Assembly (NCBI GenBank): GCA_022592445.1
Contig: JABYQR010000109.1
Span: forward strand, 1 to 64,000
Source of the DNA: Cytidiella melzeri
Taxonomy: Eukaryota > Basidiomycota > Agaricomycetes > Polyporales > Irpicaceae
Direction: 5' to 3'
DNA: 64,000 nt
The notes under the pieces are model-generated. The model saw only the letters and a list, made by a program, of their open reading frames with translations, ran no database searches and was not told where the DNA came from. A program made the position numbers and the translations under genes. This document shows, piece by piece, positions 11,421 to 21,711 of this stretch. Position 1 is the stretch's first letter. Each line of letters opens with the position of its first letter.

Positions 11421-12366
11421 GATCAACTTCCAGAAAACATTACAAGTGTCCTATTGAACTGCCTCATTCTCATTGGAACTGCCACAGGCTGTGTTCTGAT
11501 GGTGGCTCTTGCTCAGAAAGTAACTAATGTTTGTGGCACTTTGTGAAACAATCAGTTGCAGTGCCCACTGCTGGAGCAACAAAAAATCTCCTGTGGTCCC
11601 AAAATACAGGAATTGCAAATGTCTTGTTAGGATCAACTTCCAGAAAATGTTTCAAGTGTCCTGTTGGACTGCCTCATTCTCATTGGAACTGCCACAGGCT
11701 GTGTTCTGATGGTGGCTCTTGCTTAGAAAGTAACTAATGTTTGTGGCACTTTGTGAAACAATCAGTTGCAGTGCCCACTGCTGAAGCAACAAAAAAAACC
11801 ATCTGGTCCCAAAATATACAAATTGCAAATGTCTTGTTAGGATCAACTTCCAGAAAGTGTTACAAGTGTTCTGTTGAACTGCCTCATTCTCATTGGAACT
11901 GCCACAGGCTGTGTTCTGATGGTGGCTCTTGCTCAGAAAGTAACTAATGTTTGTGGCACTTTGTGAAACAATCAGTTGCAGTGCCCACTGCTGGAGCAAC
12001 AAAAAATCTCCTGTGGTCCCGAAATACAGGAATTGCAAATGTCTTGTTAGGATCAACTTCCAGAAAATGTTTTAAGTGTCCTGTTGGACTGCCTCATTCT
12101 CATTGGAACTGCCACAGGCTGTGTTCTGATGGTGGCTCTTGCTCAGAAAGTGACTAATGTTTGTGGCACTTTGTGAAACAATCAGTTGCAGTGCCCACTG
12201 CTGAAGCAACAAAAAAAACCATGTGGTCCCAAAATATACAAATTGCAAATGTCTTGTTAGGATCAACTTCCAGAAAGCGTTACAAGTGTCCTGTTGAACT
12301 GCCTCATTCTCATTGGAACTGCCACAGGCTGTGTTCTGATGGTGGCTCTTGCTCAGAAAGTAACTA
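11421..12366. repeat. 210-bp tandem satellite, four and a half units
   Basis: Units begin GATCAACTTCCAGAAA at 11421, 11631, 11841, 12051 and 12261 (last one partial). Units 1 and 3 resemble each other more than units 2 and 4 (for example CTGGAGCAACAAAAAATCTC against CTGAAGCAACAAAAAAAACC), so the higher-order repeat is a 420-bp dimer. A diverged copy precedes it at about 11240-11320. Each unit contains a short open frame of 68 codons; its recurrence follows from the repeat and is not evidence of a gene. Confidence 0.93.
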
Positions 12367-12459
12367 GTGTTAGTAAGGCCGGCAAGCGGCAAGTACAATT
12401 CCTGAAGATTGAATAAAATATTACTTTGGAGCCAGATTTGTAAGTAAACTTGGTGCTTG

Positions 12460-12850
12460 TAGCAGCCTGAACAAGTAATTCTGTTGGGAATAGCTTCTCC
12501 AATGATTAATGTATAGTGATTTGGTGGTTTGTCTCCACTGGTGCACACAATTATTCATGAAAGAAGAGGGACTGTGCTGCATTGTTTGAAGTGCAACAAT
12601 GGGTGTGAGTACAGAATTAAAACATGTACAAGTTTGTGGAGTAGAGCATGGAGATAAAGATTGTTTGACATGTGTCTTCTGCTTGATGGTGTTGAACTAT
12701 GTTAAATATTCTAGATACAATTTGGTAAACTGCAGGAGCAGGGTTGCAAGTGATTATGTTATTGATAGCAAATTGAATAAATCATTTAGCATGAAATAGT
12801 TAATTGCACCTGTGACTTTGTTACTAAAAGGAACCTGAGTAACAACTCTG
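12460..12850. repeat. Second copy of the 8930-9310 segment
   Basis: Long stretches match, such as GGTGTGAGTACAGAATTA at about 9071 and 12602 and TGAAATAGTTAATTG at about 9256 and 12791. Divergence is moderate, with several small indels. No gene is supported here. Confidence 0.8.
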
Positions 12851-13119
12851 TTCCTGGTAAGGACCTTGCCAAGCCATCTGGTCATGAATATTGACTGTAT
12901 TATGGGCATTTTCTATTGTTGACACCGTTGATAGGCAACTTGATCTGGGATAAAGTGACTGTCCTACAAATGATAAGTTTGGTTGCAGGAAAACAAGCCA
13001 TACATTGATGAGGGTGGTCACCAATGGTGGCAAGGGGCTTCATATATCTTCTCATGAATCTTGTGCAGTGTTCACTGCTGATGACAGAAAATTGCTTGCC
13101 TAAGAAGTGAAGGGCTTGA

Positions 13120-14200
13120 TATCCTGTTGAGGTATGAACTGCCTCATCTCCATTGAAACTGCCACAGGCTGTGTTCTGATTGGAACTCCTGCTTATAGAG
13201 CCACTAGTGATTGTGAAACTGTGTGAAAGAATCAAAGGCAGTGCTCTGTGGTGATGCAACCGTGTCCTGTTGATGTCTGAACTGCCTCAGCCCCACTACA
13301 ACTGCCTGATGTATGAACTGCCTCATCTCCATTGAAACTGCCACAGGCTGTGTTCTGATTGTAACTCCTGCTTATAGAGCAACTAGTGGTTGTGAAACTT
13401 TGTGGAACAATTAAATGCAGTGCTTGCTGCTGATGCAACTATGTCCTGTTGATGTCTGAACTGCCTCAGCCCCACTAGAAATGCCACAGGCTGTGCTCTG
13501 ATTGTAACTCCTCCTTAGAGAGCAACTAACTAATGGTTGTGAAATGTTGTGGACCAATTGAATGCAGCGCTGGCTGCTGATGAAACCATGTCTAGCTGAT
13601 GTCTGCATTGCCTCACCCCCATCAGAGCTGCCACAGGCTATGTTCTGATTGTAAGTCCTGCTTATAGAGCAACTGGTGGTTGTGAAACTGTATGGAAGAG
13701 TCAAAGGCAGTGCTCTATTGTGATGCATCCACAGCCTGTTGATGTCTGGACTGCCTCAGCCCCCTCAGAACTGCCACAGGCTATGTTCTGATTTTAACTC
13801 CTCCTTAGAGAGCAACTAAGGGCCTGATCGGCTGCGCATTATGTAGTTGCATTATGGAATAATCCCCCACCAAATAAAATAATCCAGTGCTTAATTCAAC
13901 TTATTTCCACAGCAACTTATTTCCTTATTGGTGGGGGATTATTTATAAGTCAACTACATAATGCGGCGCCGATCAGGCCCTAATGGTTGTAAAACTTTGT
14001 GCAACAATCCAACGCAGTGCTTGCTGCTGATGCAACCATGTACTGTTGATGTCTGAACTGCCTCACCCCATTGGAACTGCCACAGGCTGTGTTCTGATTG
14101 TAACTCCTGCTTAGAGAGCAACTCACAGTTGCAAAACTTTCTGAAACAATCAGATACAGTACTCACTACTAATGCAGCCACAAATTTACATTGTGCAAGA
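13120..14200. repeat. Diverged tandem array related to the 210-bp satellite
   Basis: Repeated cores CTGCCTCAGCCCC, GCCACAGGCTGTGTTCTGAT and CTCCTGCTTAGAGAGCAACT recur every about 145-180 bp (near 13165, 13345, 13490, 13630, 13775 and 14085). These cores are shared with the 210-bp units but the linkers differ. The array is split by a MITE at 13820-13980. No gene is supported. Confidence 0.8.
13820..13980. mobile_element. Tourist-like (PIF/Harbinger-type) MITE
   Basis: 161 bp with 30-bp terminal inverted repeats starting GGGCCTGATCGGC, two mismatches in 30. It is flanked by TAA on both sides, the 3-bp duplication typical of PIF/Harbinger; neighbouring array units show the empty site. The interior is AT-rich with no coding capacity, so it depended on a transposase elsewhere. 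Confidence 0.85.
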
Positions 14201-14362
14201 ATGTAGGGATTGAGATTTGGTAGTTAGCTTCCAAAGTACTGGTAACTCTTGCTCAGAGCCAATACTATGTGTGGCATGTCTTCTAATTGTATTCCTTGCT
14301 CAGAGAGCAAGCAATGTCTGTAGACTGCTGCACATGTACCTAACCAGAATTTGACATCATAG

Positions 14363-14784
14363 CACTGGGTAACCACGGCCCAATTTCCGGTGGAAAAACA
14401 TGAGAAATGCGTGAGAAAAAATGGCGATTTTACGGTACCTTTTTGTAGCAGAAATAGCGCCAAAAAACACTGAATATTTCATCTTGTTTTTCTTGTGAGC
14501 GAATGGATGAAAAAGTGGCTTTTTTCTCAATGCGTTTTTCCGGCCTTTTGGTGATGCCTAAACGGAGCGTTTCTCAATGGTATTTTCAACAGAAACCAAA
14601 AGGCCGGAAAAACGCATTGAGAAAAAAGCCACTTTTTCATCCATTCGCTCACAAGAAAAACAAGATGAAATATTCAGTGTTTTTCGGCGCTATTTCTGCT
14701 ACAAAAAGGTACCGTAAAATCGCCATTTTTTCTCACGTATTTCTCATGTTTTTCCACCGGAAATTGGGCCGTGGTTACCCAGTG
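14363..14784. mobile_element. 422-bp near-perfect palindrome, CACTG-ended foldback element
   Basis: Arms of about 190 bp are inverted copies with only about two mismatches, around a loop of about 43 bp (14553-14595). The ends are CACTGGGTAACC and its complement. TAG lies on both sides, a possible 3-bp target duplication. CACTG ends with a 3-bp duplication fit an EnSpm/CACTA-type non-autonomous element, but that family is inferred from ends only. Apparent open frames inside are by-products of the symmetry. Confidence 0.85.
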
Positions 14785-14789
14785 TAGCA

Positions 14790-15540
14790 AGAGTGCAGTT
14801 TGAATCTGAGTCTGAGTGACCTTTTTCAGGAGACAGGCCATAACTTGCTCAATTCCACTTCAATTGACAGGATGTTTGTACCAAGATGTTGCCACAAGAT
14901 AGGGCTATCCAATGGTGTATAATATGTACAGATTTGTACCCATGTGCAGTCTGTAAAAATCAAAAACTGCATTTTGATTGCAAAAGTGATCTGATACAAA
15001 GTTATAAAGGGCTGATAACAAGGCCAATTTGATGCCATCAGCTGTATTCATGGTTTTGTTATTGACACTGTCACTTTCTGTATTCTGCCATCAGATTCCC
15101 ACACTTTGGGGGACAAAAAGGTCACATCTGAAAAGGCATCAATGTGCTGGAGCACACTGGAACAATTCTTCTTCATTCTTCAGGAATTGTAACTAATGTT
15201 TGTGGCACTTTGTGAAACAATCAGTTGCAGTGCCCACTGCTGGAGCAACAAAAGAAACCATGTGGTCCCACAATATAGGAGTTGGAAATATCTTGTTAGG
15301 ATCAACTTCCAGAAATCATTACAAGTGTCCTGTTGAACTGCCTCATTCTCATTGGAACTGCCACAGGCTGTGTTCTGAGGGTGGCTCTTGCTCAGAAATT
15401 AACTAATGTTTGTGGCACTTTGTGAAACAATCAGTTGCAGTGCTCACTGCCGATGCAGCAAAAAAAGCAATGTGCTCCCAAAGTATAGGTGTTGGAAATG
15501 TCTTGCCAATATTAGCTCCCAACACACTGGTAACTCTTGC
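14790..15540. repeat. Further satellite copies and duplicated segment
   Basis: About 14795-15190 is a diverged copy of about 10020-10410 (shared GAATCTGAGTCTGAG and TTCATTCTTCAGG). From 15190 to about 15520 there are one complete and one partial unit of the 210-bp satellite, again with GATCAACTTCCAGAAA (15300) and GCCACAGGCTGTGTTCTGA (15360). Confidence 0.8.
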
Positions 15541-16029
15541 TCAGAGAGCATATAATGTTTGTGGATTGCTATACAAATTTTCAAAACTTGGTGTACATGG
15601 CCACAATAGATTGGGCGCCTGGCCAGGATGTGACATCATATTGCTCTTGTGCCAGCAAGTACAACTGTACAAGAGCAGTGTTCTTGACAGCAACAGAAAT
15701 ATTGCTGGGACTTACAATGCAGACCACTGTTGTTTGCACGCAGTTCACCCTCTCACACTGTATAAAGTTGATATCAAAGCTCTCGTTAACTGGCCCTATC
15801 TATCCATGTACATATACAATATAATATTCGTGCAATTAAAGGGGATCGAAAAGTTCATATCAGGACCCCGTGCACCAAAAACATATCAATACAGGGGGTA
15901 GTCAATGTCTGAAATCAAAGTTTTGCCTCCCGCTTAAGATGATTTGAACTGCGAAGGCCAAAACTGTTAGTAGTGCATGTGTTGAAGATAGATAAAATGT
16001 ATGTCTCAATCTCGCGATCAGCTACGGAG
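15541..16029. other. Right edge of the repeat block, no gene seen
   Basis: The first part continues the repeat family (GCTCAGAGAGCA and GTGACATCATA resemble 14290-14362). From about 15840 the composition shifts to that of ordinary intergenic DNA. I see no gene. Confidence 0.5.
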
Positions 16030-16470
16030 TCTTGATCATTGCCCAGGTAAGATGATCTGGACCCGGGGTGGAGCGAGAGGAAGTTGATGCGAGGCATTCC
16101 TTCCACTCTTGTCGAGAGAAGGGTGGTCCCGCTGCTCTAAAAGATTAACAATAGATTGATTGACTGGGTGATCCTGCGCTGAGTAGAATTGAGCATAACA
16201 TACTTCAAAGGAGTGGAGAGTGATACCGTCGCTCCCCTCAAAGTGGGACAGCGTTGAAACGCGTACGGAGCGTGGTTTGACCCATGCTGTGAGGTCCCAG
16301 ACACATTTTTGCCACCATATCGGTGATGACACCGTCCAAGTGTTGGCGCACTACTCGGAAGAGGGCCCAACGGTCTTCCTGCAGGTCGGACTGGCGGAAC
16401 GCGCTGAGTGCCTCACTCCTCGTTCCACCATGACTTTGAGTAACTTAATATGCGTAGTATAGTAGTATAT
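16030..16470 (-). pseudogene. Fragment of an unknown gene
   Basis: On the minus strand two frames carry protein-like sequence that does not join without a frame change. One runs 16470 to about 16240 and includes LQEDRWALFRVVRQHLDGV; the other, 16332-16036, includes SHFEGSDGITLHSFEVCYAQ. This looks like a short remnant of a fungal gene of unknown function at the border of the repeat block. Chance open frames remain possible. Confidence 0.3.
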
Positions 16471-16885
16471 TTTTCGAAGGCTTCCTATACAGAATCGCCT
16501 TTCAGGTTATTTCCGTGTGTTTATCCTCCGAGTCCCCGCTAGATGATGCACCGGTGATGGTTGCCTCCGTTTAATCGATGCGCATTGCAAAACTAGTTTT
16601 AATCAGTTTCATGTGGTTGCGGTGCATGATAGGAGGTTAAGGGATGTTTCAAGTTTTACCACATAAATACCGCCGCTGGCGCGCTGCTGTCTCCCCAGCT
16701 TTGAGAGTTTCCCCCCGTTTGCAAGGTAGCATTGGCTGGTATGTATTATCACCCACTATGTATGTGACTGTGAAAGCGCTTTCTGACACTGTTTTTGCTG
16801 TCTTTCTCGACTTACTAATATGCAAGGTCCATACCTACGCCGCACAAACCAATCGAAACGTCCTATACATTTCTCATTCTTCATC
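16471..16885. other. Intergenic, no gene seen
   Basis: Nothing recognised. It may contain the promoter of the small secreted-type ORF that follows. Confidence 0.4.
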
Positions 16886-17038
16886 ATGCACTCTTGCGTC
16901 GCCATCGCTCTCGCATTACTTGCTACCGTTGGCCCCGCTGTATCTGTACCCGCCGCTTCTCCCGGCGTATACTCAGACGCGCCATCCGCCACTTCTGCCG
17001 TGGCCGCTTCTGGGGGCAATGTTACATCTCGTAAATAA
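16886..17038 (+). CDS. Small secreted-type ORF running into a transposon end
   Basis: ATG 16886 opens 50 codons. Residues 1-20 are a good signal peptide (MHSCVAIALALLATVGPAV, then an Ala/Pro/Ser-rich tail). The last codons and the stop TAA at 17036 fall inside the left terminal inverted repeat of the downstream element (17021-17053). It may therefore be a truncated gene whose original 3' part was lost on insertion, or one that continues by splicing at GTAAAT (17031). No family is recognised. Confidence 0.4.
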   Translation: MHSCVAIALALLATVGPAVSVPAASPGVYSDAPSATSAVAASGGNVTSRK

Positions 17039-17053
17039 ACAAAATGTTATCGC
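17021..17053 (+). repeat. Left terminal inverted repeat
   Basis: 30 of 33 positions match the reverse complement of 21670-21702. It ends ...GTTATCGC. Confidence 0.8.
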
Positions 17054-17282
17054 ACAATACCTACCACTGTAAACCCGAGCATTACAATATAACATTGAGC
17101 AAACTTTATCCCACACAATCTCTGTACCTGGAAAGTTATAAACACCCGGCACCCGCGATAATGGTCCGCGGGCCACTTTATCTTGCATGGTAATACATTT
17201 TAATGTCTCCGCCCACAGTTTACATTGCAAGATAATCTCGCCACCGGTAGTTTATATTGTCATACACATCAATGCAATGCTT

Positions 17283-18810
17283 TCAAGGCAGTAGTTCTCG
17301 CATTAGAGTGCATAGCAACAATGGCAATGGATTGAACAGTGCAATGGCGAGAACATCAGCTAAATAATAATACAGCGCCAGCATGGTGAAAGAAATAGTC
17401 ATCATAGCAGAACAGATACAGCGAGTAACAGTGTCCAGGTTGAAAAGAAATCGAGAACATCGCGAGAGCAGACACATGCAGACAGGAGCAGAAAATGTGG
17501 AGGTGAGCATGGCCACCAGTCATATGAGCGACGTCCAGTTTCAAGCAATACCGCACTCACGAAGGAACCTATCAGGCGAACGTCAGAATTCGGAAATAAA
17601 ATAAATCTGGGTAGCACAATCACTCACCTAACAGATGCGCCAAATGAGGCTTGGACATTGGAAGGCATGGCCCCGTCTCTTGTAGAAAGGGAAGTACTGA
17701 AAGAATCCATTAAACGAGACTGTATGCGCGGAAAATAAATTGCGTGCGTACGAAGCATTTCAGAGGTATCCACGTATAGTTGGTAGGCAACCACGCCGGC
17801 CAGGGCAACGACTGGAATGGTAAGAATATAATTGCTGCGATTGAAAAATGCATATGTTCGGATGACCAGGTTGGCCTCTGAGGTGGCCTGGTTCCGCGTT
17901 GCAAGTGCAACGGGGGTCTGGTCGGTGCGCGTGGAGTACTCTAGCGCTGTCAGGTCCACAAGGCTTCAGCTGCTCGCGCGGTAGATCCTCTCGCGCTCCT
18001 CGACGGTGTGGTTCGTGCAGAAGGCCAGAGAAGGTATGGTACCACAACGATGACCCAATAGCTGGTGGACGGGAGTCCGTTAGCGTGAAGTAGTTTTCAC
18101 ACAGCGAGGGCTCACCGACAGAGCAAGTTCGCAACTTTGACCGGCGTCCAATGTGTCTTCCATATCTGCGAACATCATCACCTTTGTGTATGTGCGTCGG
18201 GCGATAAGCTACTGCGCCACTCACAAAACGCTATTCTCTAGGCAGCGGTATGGCCCAGTCCCAAACGACGATAGCGTCTACATAACAATTAATAAATAGT
18301 TGAAGCGAGCAGGGACAACGCTTCCTCGGTTGCACTCACTGCTGAACGAATCATTAGTCAGGGTCAGGCGTCCCTTCTAGCGGCGAGGTTGAATGTGTAC
18401 TTATCACAAAAATGGACCTGAGTACTAACATCGCCAACGCAAATAGTCAGCATGGCGGCAGGGTCTGGGGCAAAGACGTACATGAAGATGAGGTATGCGG
18501 TTGTCTAGGGTGAATCTGGCATGTTGGACAGACTTGCACGGGTGAATGCGGCGTCGCTTGAGGTCTATGACCGCACTCAGAGAGTCGAGGGGACAGTAGA
18601 GCTGATCTTGGAGGGCGTCGTCGTTGGTGAGCAGCGGGGAGAGAGAGAGGAGATGGTGGTTGGGAGGAGACGATGACGGCAAGAGCGAGAGCGCCGAAGA
18701 TGGGGTAGGGAAGTGTGAAGGGGCCCGTCAATCCACCACATGTGAAGTTTTGGAGGCTTCCTGACCTACGAAGCCCCAACTTTCTCACATTCATGCCACC
18801 CCCGTCCAAC
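17283..18810 (-). pseudogene. Decayed multi-pass membrane protein gene
   Basis: The best part, about 18050-17640, encodes a polar segment (DQTPVALAT) followed by NLVIRTYAFFNR and a hydrophobic helix ending VAYQLYVDTSEM. That pattern resembles a large uncharacterised Agaricomycete membrane-protein family; I do not know its function. An in-frame TGA interrupts the sequence just before SLVDLTALEYS (about 17963). Upstream (18810-18425) and downstream (17520-17283) frames contain further hydrophobic stretches that may be other membrane segments, but they do not join cleanly. I judge it a pseudogene. Confidence 0.45.
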
Positions 18811-18929
18811 TTGAATGCACGCCACAGGGTGTGCTGCTGAGAGGCGGGACATATGGCGTAGCTTGCTCGTCATGTGTGCACTGATGTATTACAGTCGTTA
18901 ACCACGGCAGGTAAGGAATTAATAAACTA

Positions 18930-21333
18930 TTTTGTTTGGTGCACCGTCAGCACCCTCTCCTTCCGCTCCATATTCCTCTTGTTACGAAGGAGGCAATAGT
19001 CACAAAGTCGTTCGTCTGTTGCCACTTCAAGTTCTCCCCCGCCATCCACAATGTCCTTGTTAGCAACGACAAATGCCTTGCATCGAGGAACGGCTTGCAC
19101 TTCACCCTGTCCTACGCCTCATGCACCGCATACCGCAGCTCATGCGGCGTAATCGTGGGGTGCAGAGGATAATCCGAGTCAACGAGGTAGTCGCACGTAT
19201 TCACATCCACCTGCAACAGAAACCTTCAGAAAAAAACAAAAAACCGCCCACGAGGCGAAACGCAGTGCACATACATAGAAACTCGGCTCCTCCTTGTTCA
19301 TATTGTTCAAACCACCAGGCACGACCCTCGTTCCATGGATACGGTTCACCAGTCCACCCTTTGTCGGCGTCCGCTTGAAATGTCCAGGCAACATCCCGTC
19401 GAACTCGCTCTTGATCTGTTCGACCGTGACGCCGTCTGGAACGAGGTAGCTGCCGGGGAAACGGTGCCACTCTTTCCCGGAGCAGAGCGTCAGGTTGTAC
19501 GAAGTCATCAGGTCGTAGGCAATTCGGGGCTCGTCTTCATCGACTCTGGAATACGACGTCTGTGTCGAGGATCTTGGGGTGGAGGGAGGCGAATGTATCC
19601 CGTTGCGTTCAGAACACGAGGGATTTCGTACGCCTCAAAATGATTCATGAGTGCCATGAGCGCGCGGTAGTAGTGGTAGAGCGCTATGCCTCGCGTGACA
19701 GATATGACGACAGATGCTGCCAAGACAGAGAGCGTGAGTCTGCTGAAATCCCAGTTTGCGATGCCTATCATACGAGTGAGTTCAAAGTGCCTATCCACCC
19801 GAAGGAATTATGCTTACCCTATACGACGACTTTGTGTACGCAACGTACACCACCTCCACCTATCCTCTCATCAGATACAAGCACACCGCCGCATTGAAGA
19901 AAATGAAGGGATACACAGGATTCATGAGTCTTTCTTCCTTGTGCGGCTGGGCGCCGAACCACACATACATCGGTAACAGCCTCATGACCATCAACGTGTA
20001 CGGCGAGCTTCTCTCTGGCCCTGCACGTTCGCCCGAGTCGTTTGAAGTCCACACGATGTGTTATCAGAAGCGCGGGAAGCGAAAGTACCGCGAATGGCAA
20101 CGCTACGTTCGTGTTGAGCAGTAGGTTGTTGACGTAGAAAGAGAGAAGGTTCGGTGCCATAGAGGTTGGGGCCGTGATTGGACGAAAGTACGTTATACTC
20201 AACAATGTTCCAGGGGACTATAGTAAGCTTTCCGTAGAAGAGGGTGTCGATAGCGACCACCGGGAACTGTCGTAATACAACATCAGTCATCGTCTCAGTG
20301 AATGTGCACAGTTCGCTTACGAGTAGCAATGCAGCTACGAGTCCACATTGGAGCAGCCGCGACCACCTTTATAACCTCCAAAAGGTCTGATTCATGGGTG
20401 CCACGTTGTCTTTAGCATACAAGAAAAGTTCTTCGAAGAAGACAAACGGCAGTGCGACCGCTATGGAGAACGGCCATCCGATGAGAGCTCCAGTCGCAAA
20501 GGCCATCGTTGCAAAAAGCGTTCGGCGCATGTTCGTGGAGGTAGTGGGCTCGATGAAATAGGCAAACCCGGTGCAGTTGAAATACATTGCAAACGAGGAG
20601 GGGAGGAAGGCTGAGGATGCTTAGGGTACGGTACGCGTTTCAACTGGGGGACATTGCTCACCTACTGATGCATTCCACATCCCTGCGCTGAATAGCATCA
20701 TAAAAAAGAGGTACCGACCCACGCAGTAGTTGATCTTGTCGACGACCGTTCTGTAGAAGAACGCTTCGCATGTCGCAGATACCAGCGCAAGAACCACGCG
20801 TACAGCAAAGAACGCTGGGCGCTGAGTAGATACGACAGTAAGTTCCGGTATGAGCAGATAGACGTATACCACAGCACACCTTTTCTGGACCAAACATATA
20901 GGTAACCACTTTCGCCGGGAAGAGGTGAATCAGGATGTATGCCCCACTCCGGATGGAATATTGGGGCGACGTCTCCCACGTTTGGAATGCATGTCCGCGA
21001 TCGAGGTAGTGCAGAGGTTCCCAAAAGTTCAAGAAACACTGGTTAAACGTCACTAAGTACCCACATATGTGCTGGAGAGAACGAGTACATACCTTCATCA
21101 CAATCACTGAGTCCAGAATACATCGCACCCATCACCCTCACGAGCAGAAATATACGGAAGGCGAGCGAGAAGCTCGCGCACATGGGTGCCTTCTGCGACC
21201 GTCGCAATTGGTCTTGAAGGAGACCTGCATGTCTGTTCTTTCGAATTGAAGGCGCGGAGGGCTTGTCTCCTGAAGGCTGGTTTGTGGGACGGCGAAAGCG
21301 AATGGTTTCGGTACCAGGCCTTGGGGTCGCCAT
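18930..21333 (-). pseudogene. ALG9: ALG9-type alpha-1,2-mannosyltransferase pseudogene
   Basis: Family: ER-membrane dolichyl-P-Man:Man6/Man8GlcNAc2-PP-dolichol mannosyltransferase of N-glycan assembly. The minus strand from ATG 21333 has the family landmarks in order: SDCDE, NFWEPLHYLDRG, FQTWETSPQY, VGRYLFFM, FLPSSFAMY, LIGWPFS, GPNLYGTEP, HKEERLMNPVYP, CSGKEWHRFP and CDYLVDSDYP. Splice sites such as GTATGT at 21092 and GTGTGC at 20880 are kept. Lesions: a 4-bp insertion near 21029-21034, in-frame TAA at 20369-20371, a 1-bp loss near 20141-20147, frame changes near 20050, 19590, 19390 and 19330, and TAG at 19112-19114. It lies within the inverted-repeat-bounded segment, so it is probably a captured copy; the working gene should be elsewhere. 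Confidence 0.88.
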
Positions 21334-21669
21334 CCTGTAGACAAAAGGTCTGAGCCGAGACGTATACGACCTATATGCACGTAGTTCTGTTTGTTGTAAT
21401 GGACGTTTTCGGACTCCGAGGACGTCGTGGTCGCCAGCGCCTTGCATCCAGACGCGGTGTGACATGATGTGACAGCTGTAATAATGGTTAACAATGTAAT
21501 ATATTGCTGACACTACTGCTTTACATCGAGTGCTGGGCCTTTACATTAGTTTAAAAACGTTTACCGCATGCCACTTGGCCTTTACAATGCAATCTAAAGG
21601 ACCTGCCTTATGCGGACATCATTATAATGTCAAGCGCGCGCGATAAACCCCCGCCATGCAATATAAAGC

Positions 21670-21702
21670 GCGATAACGTTTTGTTTATTTACCCGATGTA
21701 AC
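21670..21702 (-). repeat. Right terminal inverted repeat
   Basis: Reverse complement of 17021-17053 with three differences. The start codon of the next gene (21712) is 10 bp outside it. Confidence 0.8.
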
Positions 21703-21711
21703 GACAGCGTA

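Larger units (their letters stand above)
17021..21702. mobile_element. Putative non-autonomous DNA transposon carrying two decayed genes
   Basis: A 33-bp end at 17021-17053 (GTTACATCTCGTAAATAAAC...) is repeated inverted at 21670-21702 with three mismatches. Similarity continues inward in patches for about 200 bp: TTTATNTTGCATGG, GTCTCCGC or GTCCGC, then TTTANATTGCA appear in the same order from each end, as in subterminal repeats. Inside are two minus-strand gene relics and no transposase. No clear target duplication is visible. An alternative is two independent inverted copies of a shorter element flanking old genes. Confidence 0.5.

Noticed and set aside
11531..12367. Four similar 68-codon ORFs at 210-bp spacing, each with several Cys residues
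   Set aside because: They are a by-product of the satellite period. The frame has no start context, no splice or domain match, and the diverged units elsewhere do not keep it open.
14503..14787. 94-codon ORF
   Set aside because: It crosses the loop of the palindrome; an open frame in one arm is mirrored by the other and no family matches.
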